This document shows, one piece after another, positions 46,623 to 55,256 of a stretch of DNA of 64,000 nucleotides (position 1 is the first letter of the stretch; the number at the start of each line of letters is the position of its first letter). The DNA comes from Streptomyces diacarni (lineage in GTDB: Bacteria > Actinomycetota > Actinomycetes > Streptomycetales > Streptomycetaceae): contig NZ_QOIN01000070.1 in the NCBI RefSeq assembly GCF_003323715.1, positions 1 to 64,000 on the forward strand, written 5' to 3'. Under the pieces are notes generated by a model. It saw nothing but the letters and a program-made list of their open reading frames with translations. It made no database searches and had not been told where the DNA came from. Both the position numbers and the translations under genes were made by a program.

Positions 46623-47383
46623 CGTGCCACCATCCCCGCGGACAGATCGATGTCGGCCGCGCACAGGCCCGGCATCTGCAACATGGCGACCAGCGCGGAC
46701 GCCACCTCCTGTTCGGTGACCATGCGCCCGAGCAACGCGCGCGAGACGAAGGCGTCCTCCGCCGCCTTGGGAGTGGTGCCCGTGCGCTCCGCCTCCAGCC
46801 GGAAGTTCCGCTCCATCCGCGGCCCGCCGACCGGCCCAGGAGAGAGGGAGTTGACGTTCACACCGGCAGGCCCCGCCTCCCCCGCGAGGGTGGTGGTCAG
46901 CCCGAGCACCGCCATCTTCGAGGCGCAGTACGGCGTACGCCGCACGAGCGGGCGCTTGCCCGAGACCGACGCGACGTTGACCACGTCGCCCCGGCCGCGT
47001 TCGATCATCGCCGGGAGAAACGCCCGGCACATCAGGTAGACGCCGCGGACATTGACGCCGAAGACCCCGTCCCACTCCTCGGGCTCGATGTCCACCAGCG
47101 GTTTGACCGGCCCGGGGACGCCCGCGTTGTTGACGAGGACGGAGACCTCCTCGCCGGCGAGTTCCCGCGCCAGGGCCGCCACGGACTCGTGGCTGCCCAC
47201 GTCGCAGGTCGCCGCGCGGCCCGGCCCGGCGAGAGAGGCGGCGGTCTCCTCCACCGTCGCGCGGGTGCGGCCCACCGCGATGACCCTCGCCCCGGCGGCG
47301 GAGAGTGCCTGGCACATGGCACGGCCCAGCCCGTTACCGCCCCCGGTGACCAGTGCGGTACGTCCCTCGACGGGCGCCGTCAC
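46619..47383 (-). CDS. SDR-family oxidoreductase
   Basis: 254 aa classical short-chain dehydrogenase: VTGGGNGLGRAM cofactor loop, VNNAGVPG, NVASVSG catalytic Ser, YCASK (YxxxK) and LSPGPVGGPRMERNF. Overlaps by 4 nt both with the HisD-like gene before it and the aldolase gene after it, so the three are translationally coupled. It probably oxidises or reduces a hydroxy acid or polyol intermediate of the pathway. Confidence 0.92.
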   Translation of the reverse strand: MTAPVEGRTALVTGGGNGLGRAMCQALSAAGARVIAVGRTRATVEETAASLAGPGRAATCDVGSHESVAALARELAGEEVSVLVNNAGVPGPVKPLVDIEPEEWDGVFGVNVRGVYLMCRAFLPAMIERGRGDVVNVASVSGKRPLVRRTPYCASKMAVLGLTTTLAGEAGPAGVNVNSLSPGPVGGPRMERNFRLEAERTGTTPKAAEDAFVSRALLGRMVTEQEVASALVAMLQMPGLCAADIDLSAGMVAR

Positions 47384-48702
47384 CGCTGTGTCCCGGTCGG
47401 TTCGCCCTGTGCCCAGGGCAGCTCGGCGTTCCCGTACTTGGCCGCCCGCACGTCACCCGAACGGGCATGCCCCTCGAACAACTCCACGCGGGCCGCCCGT
47501 CCGCACACCTCGCCCAGGTGCGCGCTGGAGGAGGTGTCGGTGACCTCCTGGTAGGTCACCGTCTTGAGGTACTTGCCGACCCACAGGCCACCGGTGTAGC
47601 GGGCGGCACCCCGCGTCGGCAGCACGTGGTTGGTGCCGATGACCTTGTCCCCGTAACTGACGCACGTGCCCTCACCGAGGAACAGCGCTCCGTAGTCGCG
47701 CATCTTCTCCAGCGCCTGCCGCGGGTTCTCGGTGAGGACCTCCACGTGCTCGCTCGCGTAGCCGTCGGCGACCGCGAACGCCTCGTCCAGCGAGTCCACG
47801 ACCACGACCTCGCCGTGGTCGCGCCACGCGGGCTCGGCGAAGTCCCTGGTCGGCATGCCGGGCAACAGGCGCTCGATGTGCTCGATCACGGCCCTGCCCA
47901 GCTCCGCCGAGGTCGTGACCAGCACGGCGGGCGAGTCGGGCCCGTGCTCGGCCTGGGAGAGAAGATCCACGGCGACCACGAACGGGTCAGCGGCCTCGTC
48001 CGCCACGACGAGGATCTCGGTGGGCCCGGCGAACAGGTCGATGCCGACCTCGCCGAACAGCTGTCGCTTGGCCTCGGCCACATAGGCGTTGCCGGGGCCG
48101 GCGAGCAGGTCCACCCGGTCGATCGTCTCGGTGCCGACCGCCATCGCCGCGACGGCCTGCACCCCGCCGAGCAGGTGGATCTCGTCGGCCCCGGCCAGGT
48201 GCATGGCGGCCACGGTGGCTGCCGGGACCTCTCCCCTGATGGGTGGGGTGCAGGCCACCACCCGCGGCACACCGGCGACTTTGGCGGTCACGATCGTCAT
48301 GTGCGCGGAGGCGGTCAGCGGATACCGTCCGCCGGGTACGTAGGCGCCCGCGGCGGACACCGGCAGGTGCCGGTGTCCGAGGTGGACCCCGGGCAGTGTC
48401 TCCACCTCGATGTCGCGCAGCGCCTCCCGCTGGTGCCGGGCGAACGTGCGCACCTGTTCCTGGACGAAGACGATGTCCTCGATCACCTGCTGCGGAACGT
48501 CGGCGACGATCTTCTCGATCTGCTCGGGCGACAGGCGGAACGTCTCAGGCGACCACTTGTCGAACCGCTCGGAGTACGTGCGGACGGCCGCGTCACCCCG
48601 GTCACGGACGTCGGTGAGGATCGCGGAGACACGGTCGGCGACCCGACCGGAGTCCTGACCGGCCTTCTCCTTGGGAACGGGTCGCTTCAAAAACTCTCGC
48701 AT
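47380..48702 (-). CDS. histidinol-dehydrogenase-like enzyme (HpsN-type paralogue)
   Basis: 440 aa zinc- and NAD-dependent alcohol-to-acid dehydrogenase fold: YVPGGRYPLTASAHM, VDLLAGPGNAYVAEAKRQLFG, DLFAGPTEILVVAD, LLSQAEHGPDSPAVL, and TNHVLPTRGAARYTGGLWVGKYLK. The ending SSSAHLGEVCGRAARVELFEGHARSGDVR-A fits catabolic paralogues such as sulfopropanediol dehydrogenase HpsN rather than biosynthetic HisD. It would oxidise a primary alcohol to a carboxylate in two steps. ATG 48702 has AGGAG. Not in a his operon. Confidence 0.88.
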   Translation of the reverse strand: MREFLKRPVPKEKAGQDSGRVADRVSAILTDVRDRGDAAVRTYSERFDKWSPETFRLSPEQIEKIVADVPQQVIEDIVFVQEQVRTFARHQREALRDIEVETLPGVHLGHRHLPVSAAGAYVPGGRYPLTASAHMTIVTAKVAGVPRVVACTPPIRGEVPAATVAAMHLAGADEIHLLGGVQAVAAMAVGTETIDRVDLLAGPGNAYVAEAKRQLFGEVGIDLFAGPTEILVVADEAADPFVVAVDLLSQAEHGPDSPAVLVTTSAELGRAVIEHIERLLPGMPTRDFAEPAWRDHGEVVVVDSLDEAFAVADGYASEHVEVLTENPRQALEKMRDYGALFLGEGTCVSYGDKVIGTNHVLPTRGAARYTGGLWVGKYLKTVTYQEVTDTSSSAHLGEVCGRAARVELFEGHARSGDVRAAKYGNAELPWAQGEPTGTQR

Positions 48703-48733
48703 GGCGGGCTCCTGGTGGTACGTGCGGAAGTGT

Positions 48734-49477
48734 TCAGTCAGAGGTGGCGGCAGACGGCGTACCGACCACGTCGGTGAGCCAGTGGCGCAGCGACGCGGCG
48801 GTCTCACCGGGGCGCTCCAGCGGGAGCAGATGGCCGGCGTCGGCGAGCACCCGGAGTGAGCCGGCGGCTGCTCGCTGGGCGACCTCGCGGTGGAACGACG
48901 GCGGACACAGGGCGTCGCGTTCGCCGCACAGCGCCAGCACCGGGCAATCCAGCGCCGCTACGGCCGCGTGCGCGTCCATGCGGGTCGCCTGGGCCGCCAG
49001 CTGGGCGCGGAAGGTGTCAGGGCCGATGCGGCGCGCCATTCCGAGGAACCGTTCCCGCAGCGGCTCCGAGGGATCCGCAGCCGCGTACATCGTGGGCAGG
49101 ATCCGGTCGGTGAGCACCGACTCGAACTCACCTGCCTCGACACGCTCCGCCAGCTGCCGCCAGCCGGCGAGTTGCCCGGGCCGCGGCGCCTTCGCGTTGG
49201 TCGAGAGTGCGCAGAGGCCCGCCAGTCGCTCGGGGGCCCGCCGGGCCACCTCGAACGCGACGATCGCCCCGAGGCTCAGCCCGACGAGCACGAACTCGCC
49301 CTCGACGCTGGAGAGCACCTCCTCGGCCATGTCCGCTATGGACGGGGCGGTGATCCGCGCGTGGACGACGGGCCCGGGCAGCGCCGGCTCGACGTCGCTC
49401 CACAGCCCGGCGTCGCACAGCATGCCGGGGACGAGTACCGAAGGGAGCGGCCCCCTCCCCGTCCTCGGGCCTGTCAT
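48734..49477 (-). CDS. alpha/beta-fold hydrolase
   Basis: 247 aa. LVPGMLCDAGLW oxyanion loop, nucleophile elbow LVGLSLGAIVAFEVA (GxSxG with Ser), strand-6 acid LALCGERDALCPP, and catalytic His in LADAGHLLPLERP. A lactonase, esterase or C-C hydrolase role in the pathway is plausible. ATG overlaps the bicupin stop by 4 nt (ATGA), and the HisD-like gene starts 31 nt after its stop. Confidence 0.88.
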   Translation of the reverse strand: MTGPRTGRGPLPSVLVPGMLCDAGLWSDVEPALPGPVVHARITAPSIADMAEEVLSSVEGEFVLVGLSLGAIVAFEVARRAPERLAGLCALSTNAKAPRPGQLAGWRQLAERVEAGEFESVLTDRILPTMYAAADPSEPLRERFLGMARRIGPDTFRAQLAAQATRMDAHAAVAALDCPVLALCGERDALCPPSFHREVAQRAAAGSLRVLADAGHLLPLERPGETAASLRHWLTDVVGTPSAATSD

Positions 49478-50610
49478 CGAGGCGCCGATGCCGGTACGAG
49501 GTGGGCCGGGGCGAGGTAGCCGTTGTGATCGCGCGCGACACCGGCGTCGGCGGCCGCCTTGACGACCTCGTCCGCCCACTCCAGGCGCACCCGGCCGTCA
49601 CCGCCGTTCACGACGGCCATGGTCGCCGGGGAGTCCGACACGTTGCGCATCGAACGCCAGGCCCCTGCCGGCACGGACAACATGTCCCAGGGGCCGAGCC
49701 GCACGGTCACCTCGTCATGGTGGTTGAGACGGACCTCCCACTCGCCCTCCTTCACCATCAGCACCTGGGTCTCACTGTGGCGGTGGGTGAGCAGGCCCTC
49801 GCCCGGGTCCGCGCGCAGCCACGCGATGTTGTGCCCGTGCGGGTGGTAGATCCGCGGCTCCTGGCGGCGGTTCTCGGTCATGCCGAATCCGATCACCAGG
49901 GCGAGCTCCGCGCGCCCACTCGGTACAACGCCGCAGAGGAACGCCCGGTCGCACCACTCCAGGTCGTCCCGCGTGGCGACGTACCTGCGCATGTCGTCCG
50001 CCGAGTAGTCCACGAGAGACGCGATGTCCGCCGGATCCATCGGCCGGACCAGCTCCTCGCTGTCCGGCAGCTGCTCACCGGCGACGGTGTCCACGAGCTG
50101 GTTGTCCGAGGTGAGGTAGAGGCCGTGCCCTTCGGCCTCGCGGAGCACGGTGGGGCCCCAGATGATGCCGCCGGTCTCGTCGTGGCCCAGGCAGGTGAAC
50201 AGCCAGCCGTCGTCGGGCCCCGTGTTGGTGAAACCGCGGAAGATCCAGGTCGGAACGGAGGCGATGTCCCCTTCCCGCAGGGTCAGCTCCCCCTCCTCCC
50301 CCTCGGCGCCCCAGCGCAGCAGGTACTCCCCCCGGAAGCAGAGGAAGACCTCCGCGGTGAAGTGCAGGTGCAGATTGTTGGTGATGCCGTGCGGCATGGC
50401 GGCGGCTCCGATGTTGTAGCCGTGCGGCTCACGCAGGTTCACCACCTGACTGGAGCTTTGTGTGACGCCCGGGCCGACCATGGCGTAGTTCTCCTTCTGG
50501 TCCGAGCCCGGCGTACGGCAGTCGATGAACGCCTGGTTGCACGAGACGAAGTCGCTGCGGCGGATGGTCCGCCGGTCGAGCTCCTCCTGAGTGACGAGAG
50601 GCGATGTCAT
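49474..50610 (-). CDS. bicupin protein
   Basis: 378 aa with two cupin barrels. Cupin 1 (about 75-165): MPHGITNNLHLHFTAEVFLCF, then GDIASVPTWIFRGFTN. Cupin 2 (about 265-345): EGLLTHRHSETQVLMVKEG, then PWDMLSVPAGAWRSMRN. Each has HxH-type ligands and a Glu, so metal binding is likely. The layout recalls gentisate-dioxygenase-like or isomerase bicupins, but the reaction is unassigned. First gene of the operon; ATG 50610 has AAAGGAG and an ATACGTATG operator lies 39 bp upstream. Confidence 0.85.
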   Translation of the reverse strand: MTSPLVTQEELDRRTIRRSDFVSCNQAFIDCRTPGSDQKENYAMVGPGVTQSSSQVVNLREPHGYNIGAAAMPHGITNNLHLHFTAEVFLCFRGEYLLRWGAEGEEGELTLREGDIASVPTWIFRGFTNTGPDDGWLFTCLGHDETGGIIWGPTVLREAEGHGLYLTSDNQLVDTVAGEQLPDSEELVRPMDPADIASLVDYSADDMRRYVATRDDLEWCDRAFLCGVVPSGRAELALVIGFGMTENRRQEPRIYHPHGHNIAWLRADPGEGLLTHRHSETQVLMVKEGEWEVRLNHHDEVTVRLGPWDMLSVPAGAWRSMRNVSDSPATMAVVNGGDGRVRLEWADEVVKAAADAGVARDHNGYLAPAHLVPASAPR

Positions 50611-50647
50611 GGTTCTCCTTTCCTGCTGCACTTTCCTACTCGGTGTG

Positions 50648-50657
50648 CATACGTATG
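50648..50657. promoter_or_regulatory. CATACGTATG palindrome before the bicupin operon
   Basis: A perfect 10-bp palindrome inside GTGCATACGTATGTAGCAC, just upstream of the bicupin start. Same core as sites at 44593 and 53392; presumed LacI-family operator. Confidence 0.65.
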
Positions 50658-50804
50658 TAGCACATGCAAAACCCGTTTCGCGTGTTTGTCAATCGCGGGA
50701 TGCGGTCGGCGACTTCGTGAGCGTCGCGCGTGCGCCGCACTGGCAGCGGCGCGGGTTGCCCACTCGGCCCGGACCTGGCCGCGGCGATGCGGGGGCGGTG
50801 ACCG

Positions 50805-50874
50805 GTCACCAGTCACCAGTCACCAGTCACCAGTCACCAGTCACCAGTCACCAGTCACCAGTCACCAGCGGAGC
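50805..50874 (+). repeat. ten perfect tandem copies of GTCACCA
   Basis: Ten uninterrupted 7-bp units fill 70 bp of the 393-bp gap (50611-51003) between the bicupin gene and the NTF2-fold gene. The rest of this gap holds the operator at 50648 and no gene was recognised. No spacers, so not CRISPR. Confidence 0.97.
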
Positions 50875-51003
50875 CTCGACGCCGGTTCGGGCTGCGACGT
50901 GAGGGCAGCGCGGAGTACGTGCCGCGGCGAGCGCATCGACCCGGGCCCCACGGCCAGGCCGCGCCCGTACGCGCTCGCGCGCCTCACAGGCCTTACACGC
51001 CTG

Positions 51004-51966
51004 TCACATGCCGGTGATCTGGCGGTGCAGTGACAGCTCGTCGAACTCCGCGAATTCCGCGACGATCTTGTCTCCGTGCACATGGACGTGGTTGATGCCC
51101 ATGACCGACACCTCACGCTCGCCGCGTGGGGTCGGCACCGTCCCGGCGAGGTTCCACCTGACCGCCACCCGGTCGAGGTTGAAGTCCTCGAGCCAGTACA
51201 ACTCGTCGATGCGGAACTCCCTCTCGGGCATCAGCCGCAGCCAGTCGTCCACGTAGTTCTTGATACCCGCGAGGTGCTGGTACGTCCGCGACGTGCCGAC
51301 CGAGAGCCGCGCGTCATTGCTGTAGGCCGCGAACACCCGCTCTGCGTCTCCCCTGCCGAACAGGGCCGTCAGATGGTCCTGGACGAGTTCGCCGGAGCCG
51401 TGCACGCGTGCGGGGATCGCGGGGACCCGCACGCCGAACTCCGCCGCGGGACGCCCCTCCGGCTGTCGCTTGCCCGTGGACGTACTGCCCCACATCCGCG
51501 CCGCGGCGTCGAGGCCGATGCCCAACTGGGCAGCACGGGCGCCCGGGTTCCACGCCTTCCACTCCTCGACGTAGTTCTCCCCCTTCACCGCGCAGTTCGC
51601 CGTGGCGCTGACCCGGATCCAGCGTCCGGTGGGGCCACCGAAGACGGGGTCGCCCGCGTTGCGCGCGGTCCACGTCCAGCGCATCGACGTGCGGTACCCG
51701 TCCCGGTCGTTGCCCGTCCAGATCGTCTCGTCGATACGCCCGCGGAAGCCCTCCCTGCCGGCGAGCGCGCGCTCGGTGTCCTCGACGACGTGCTCGACAC
51801 CGACCATGTCACCGGAGTCCATGTGCGTGATCGTCTGCGGCGTGTAGGTCCGCGTGATCAGGTCCACCTCGCGCTCGTTCCAGATGCGGTAGGTCGAACG
51901 CTCGACGAAATCCACGATGTCATGCCATTCCGTGCCCGCCATGCTCGACGTGGGCTGCTCGGACAT
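51004..51966 (-). CDS. tandem NTF2/SnoaL-fold ester-cyclase-like protein
   Basis: 320 aa, two SnoaL-like cone domains (about 12-140: YRIWNEREVDLITRTYTP; WTARNAGDPVFGGPTGRWIRV; and 185-315: LTALFGRGDAERVFAAYSNDARL; DELYWLEDFNLDRVAVRW). Such proteins isomerise, cyclise or dehydrate small substrates, or only bind them. 12 nt separate it from the MHS transporter upstream, so it belongs to the same transcript. A truncated relative lies at 58182. Confidence 0.82.
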   Translation of the reverse strand: MSEQPTSSMAGTEWHDIVDFVERSTYRIWNEREVDLITRTYTPQTITHMDSGDMVGVEHVVEDTERALAGREGFRGRIDETIWTGNDRDGYRTSMRWTWTARNAGDPVFGGPTGRWIRVSATANCAVKGENYVEEWKAWNPGARAAQLGIGLDAAARMWGSTSTGKRQPEGRPAAEFGVRVPAIPARVHGSGELVQDHLTALFGRGDAERVFAAYSNDARLSVGTSRTYQHLAGIKNYVDDWLRLMPEREFRIDELYWLEDFNLDRVAVRWNLAGTVPTPRGEREVSVMGINHVHVHGDKIVAEFAEFDELSLHRQITGM

Positions 51967-51978
51967 GTCGCTCCTCGC

Positions 51979-53325
51979 TCAGTTGTGCGCTGCGTACTTG
52001 TCGTCGGAAAGCGCACTGCGATAGGTCTCCTGCATGAAACGCAGAATGACGAAGAGGGAGAACACCGCGAGCGTGGCGAGGAAACCCCACAGTGCGTAGA
52101 CCGTGCCGAACCGCGACACCAACAGGGTCGCGATGAAGGGCGTCGCACCGGCGAAGATGGCGAACGAACTGTTGAACGCGATCGCACTGGCGCTGTACCG
52201 GGTCTTGGTCGGGAAGAACTCCGCCGCGCACACGGTGACGATGCCGGTGAGGAAGAACTCCGGGACGATGTAGATCAACTGGCCGAGCACCGCGCTGGTG
52301 AACGTGCCCTCCTCCAGCACCAGAAAAGCGAGGGGGACCAGGAAAATGCAGGCGAGTACGCCGATTATCAGCATGGGTTTGCGGCCGATCCTGTCCGAAA
52401 GCGCCCCGGCCATCGGCAGCAGAGGCACCAAAACTGCGATCGAGATGACGTTGGACAGGAAAGCCTCGCCCTGCGGGACCTTCAGTGTGCCGCTCAGGTA
52501 CTGGGGCAGGTAGGTCACCCAGCCGTACGACAGCACGGCCAGTGTGATCGACGCACCGCAGAAGACGAGGATGCCCCGCCACTGCGACACGAGGGCCTCT
52601 CGCAGCGGGGTTTGCACGACCTCGTCACCGCTGCGTGTGGCGGCCTCGAATTCCGGAGTCTCCTTGATGCGGAGCCGGAGGTGGAGACCCGTCAGCGCCA
52701 GCGGCAGCGCCAGGAGAAACGGCAGCCGCCAGCCCCACGTGGTCATCTCCTCATGCGGCAGGACTGTGGTCAGCAACGACGACAGTCCGGCACCGCCCAG
52801 CAGACCGAGGAAAACGCTCATCGAAACAAACGAGCCATAAAAGCCACGCCTCCGCTCGGGGGCGTATTCGACGATGAACGCGATGGCTCCCACGTACTCG
52901 CCGCCCTGCACCACTCCCTGCAGGATGCGGACCACCAGCAGCAGCGCGGGGGCGAAGAAGCCGACCTGCGCGTAGGAAGGCAGTACACCGATCAGCGCGG
53001 TGAGGACACCCATCAACACGATCGCCAGCGAGAGCGTCTTGCGCCGGCCGACGCGGTCGCCGAACCGGCCGAACACCAAACCTCCCACGGGCCGGATGAG
53101 GAAGGAGATGGCAAAGAGCGCGTACGTGCTCAGCACGCTGGCCAACGGGTCGGTCTCGGGAAAGAAGACCGGAGCCATCAGAGGTGCCAGGTAGCCGTAC
53201 ACGGCGAAATCGAACTGCTCCACGAAATTGCCGATTCCGCCGGCCCAGATGGCCTTGCGGACCTCGGCGGGTGTGGCCTGGGTTCTGCCGCCTGCTTCGA
53301 CGGCGGCCGTAGCGGTCGCGGTCAC
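51979..53325 (-). CDS. MHS-family (MFS) substrate:proton symporter
   Basis: 448 aa, 12 membrane helices. Metabolite:H+ symporter features: GNFVEQFDFAVYGYLAP in helix 1, the loop 2-3 motif GRFGDRVGRRKTL, RILQGVVQGGEYVGAIAFIVEYAPERRRG, and a repeat motif SDRIGRKPML in the second half. Relatives import osmolytes and organic acids (ProP, KgtP, ShiA). It is the likely uptake system for the substrate of the LacI-controlled pathway. GTG 53325 has GGGAGGA. Confidence 0.9.
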   Translation of the reverse strand: MTATATAAVEAGGRTQATPAEVRKAIWAGGIGNFVEQFDFAVYGYLAPLMAPVFFPETDPLASVLSTYALFAISFLIRPVGGLVFGRFGDRVGRRKTLSLAIVLMGVLTALIGVLPSYAQVGFFAPALLLVVRILQGVVQGGEYVGAIAFIVEYAPERRRGFYGSFVSMSVFLGLLGGAGLSSLLTTVLPHEEMTTWGWRLPFLLALPLALTGLHLRLRIKETPEFEAATRSGDEVVQTPLREALVSQWRGILVFCGASITLAVLSYGWVTYLPQYLSGTLKVPQGEAFLSNVISIAVLVPLLPMAGALSDRIGRKPMLIIGVLACIFLVPLAFLVLEEGTFTSAVLGQLIYIVPEFFLTGIVTVCAAEFFPTKTRYSASAIAFNSSFAIFAGATPFIATLLVSRFGTVYALWGFLATLAVFSLFVILRFMQETYRSALSDDKYAAHN

Positions 53326-53828
53326 GAGTCCTCCCGTTGCATCACGGCCGGCTTGCGCGCCGGACCACGTCAGTCCCTCCCCTTGGCATGAATACGTATG
53401 CCAACGCGAGCACCGTAAGAGGTGCCGAACGCTGGGTCAAGGCTTGGACGCACGCGTACCTGATGTGGCCGGACGAGTGGCGAGAGCCGACGGCCACCCT
53501 CGCCAGCGACCTCCGGCTACGGCCACGGGCCCGGCTACGGGTATGGGTATGGGTATGGGTATGGGTCCGGCTACGGCTGCGGAGAAAAGGACAGGACGAA
53601 GGGGCGCAGCGAGGTCGTGCTGTCCCACCATCGTGTCGGCTCGCCGGTTAAGGTGCTGCCCCCACAGCGACGGCACCGAGGTACGCGCGAGTCGCGAGTG
53701 AGGCGCGGGAACGGGCCGTGCCGCTCACACTCATCGGTAGAGGTCGCGAGGGATCGGCAGGAGCGGGGGAACCTGTTGTGCCGAGCCGAGCCCGCACCAG
53801 CCTGGTGGCGCTGCCGGGCTCGGACGGA
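53326..53828. other. 503-bp region between transporter and MFS genes
   Basis: Holds the operator at 53391 and a hexanucleotide array (GGGTAT x4 plus GGGT, 53539-53566). Open frames here have biased composition caused by the repeat and lack family features. Nothing else was seen. Confidence 0.5.
53391..53400. promoter_or_regulatory. ATACGTATG operator before the transporter unit
   Basis: AATACGTATG lies 66 bp upstream of the transporter start, flanked by GGCAT/ATGCC half-sites (53386-53402). Shares its core with the sites at 44593 and 50648. Confidence 0.6.
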
Positions 53829-55022
53829 TCACCGCACGGCACTGGGCGTGTGGCGTGGCCGCATGGCGCCGGCGAACAAGGAGGCGGTCACCAACAGGAC
53901 GAGGACGGCGGCCATGGCCGTGCGCAGTCCGACGTGTTCGGCGAGGAAGCCGAGGAGGGGTGGGCCGACGAGGAAGGCCGCGTATCCGGCGGTGGCGACC
54001 GCGCCCACCCTGGCCGCGGCGTCCGTCTCGTCGTCCCCGGCAGCGGACACGCTGACAGGGAAACCGAGGGCCGCGCCGAGGCCCCACAGGACGACGGCCG
54101 CGCCGGCGAGAACCGCACTGGAGGAGAAGATGACCAGGGCGAGACCGGCTGCCGCGACGAGAGCGCCGGCGCGGATGACGACAGTCCGGCCGTAACGGGC
54201 CAAGGGAGCGTTTCCGGCCAGGCGGCCACAGGTCATCGCGGCGGCGAAGAGCAAGTAGGTGAGCGAGCCACCGGTGGCACTGGTGCCGTGCCCGTCCACC
54301 ATCAACAGCGGTAGCCAGTCGTTGGCGGATCCTTCGACGAAGGCCATGGCCAAAACGATGACGCCGATCAACACGAGCCGCCCGTCGCGCCATACCCGCA
54401 ACTGGGCCCGCCGGCCCGACCGCCTCGCCTCGTCCGGGTCGCCCGCCGCCCTGCCCGTCCCGGCCGGTATTCCGCGTATCGCCCACACGGATGCGGCGGC
54501 GACCACCGCCGTCGCCGCCAACAGATGCCAGACGACGGGGAACCGCCACGCGGTCAGCGCCATCCCCAGCCCAGCGCCCACGACGGTACCCAGACTGAAG
54601 CCGCCATGCAGCATAGGGAGAACAGGCCGGCTCAGGTGGTGTTCGACGGCGGCGCCCTCGATGTTGAGGGCGATCTCGCCGAGACCGACACCCGCTCCGA
54701 ACAGCGCCAGGCCCAAGAAGACGCCAGGGGCCTGCGCACCGGTGGCGGCACCGGCGACGACGGCCAGTCCTGCCACCATGAGGACGGCACTCACGAGCAG
54801 CGTGACCCGCCCCCCGGCCCGCCGCACCATCCCGCTGGAGAGGAGTACGCCCGTCATGGACCCGGCGGAGAGCCCGAAGAGGACCAATCCCATGCCTGCG
54901 CTGGAGACCGCCAGGGAGTCCCGGATCGCCGGAGTACGCGCGATCCAAGAGGCCATCCCGATGCCGGTGGCGAGAGTGAGGACGAACAGGGAGGTGCGCC
55001 AGTGTCGGAGTGAAGGGGCCAT
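53829..55022 (-). CDS. MFS transporter (12 helices), probable exporter
   Basis: 397 aa. ATGIGMASWIARTPAIRDSL (helix 1), FGLSAGSMTGVLLSSGMVRRAGGR in the 2-3 loop, HGGFSLGTVVGAGLG, GSANDWLPLLMVD and ARVGAVATAGYAAFLVGPPLLGFLAEHVGLR. It matches the group of actinobacterial MFS proteins often paired with TetR. ATG 55020-55022 preferred over the in-frame ATG at 55067, which would lie within the operator. Substrate unknown. Confidence 0.87.
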   Translation of the reverse strand: MAPSLRHWRTSLFVLTLATGIGMASWIARTPAIRDSLAVSSAGMGLVLFGLSAGSMTGVLLSSGMVRRAGGRVTLLVSAVLMVAGLAVVAGAATGAQAPGVFLGLALFGAGVGLGEIALNIEGAAVEHHLSRPVLPMLHGGFSLGTVVGAGLGMALTAWRFPVVWHLLAATAVVAAASVWAIRGIPAGTGRAAGDPDEARRSGRRAQLRVWRDGRLVLIGVIVLAMAFVEGSANDWLPLLMVDGHGTSATGGSLTYLLFAAAMTCGRLAGNAPLARYGRTVVIRAGALVAAAGLALVIFSSSAVLAGAAVVLWGLGAALGFPVSVSAAGDDETDAAARVGAVATAGYAAFLVGPPLLGFLAEHVGLRTAMAAVLVLLVTASLFAGAMRPRHTPSAVR

Positions 55023-55052
55023 GGAGCCTCGGCAATCGCACGACAGCAGGAG

Positions 55053-55089
55053 CGTACGATCGTACACTGCGGTGCGTACGAGCGTACGC
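55053..55089. promoter_or_regulatory. tandem TetR-type operators
   Basis: GCGTACGATCGTACAC (55053-55068) contains the perfect palindrome GTACGATCGTAC. GCGTACGAGCGTACGC (55074-55089) is a near-identical second copy 21 bp (two turns) away. They sit between the MFS gene and the tetR-type gene. Confidence 0.75.
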
Positions 55090-55256
55090 TAGCGGACCAT
55101 GTGACCGGTGCTGCCTCGCACACCGACCCCGAACCGGCGCTCTGGAGCGCGGTGCCGCCGGCGTGGGCGGGTCAGGCCGTCGGCAGGTTCTGCCGGACCG
55201 CGTGCTCGCCAGGGATGATCCTGCCCGTAGACCCGCTCCCCGCAACAGGAGGACCC

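Noticed and set aside
47380..48702. Biosynthetic histidinol dehydrogenase (hisD)
   Set aside because: No his genes nearby, the catabolic operon context and the HpsN-like C-terminus argue for a paralogue.
50805..50874. Possible CRISPR array
   Set aside because: Units are 7 bp and directly adjacent with no spacers; a simple tandem repeat.
45864..53325. Assignment as a sulfopropanediol degradation pathway
   Set aside because: Only the HisD-like enzyme points that way; no sulfolactate or sulfite-releasing lyase is present.
53337..53651. 104-codon open frame on the plus strand
   Set aside because: Its second half is only the GGGTAT repeat translated (VWVWVW), it lacks a ribosome site and overlaps the operator.
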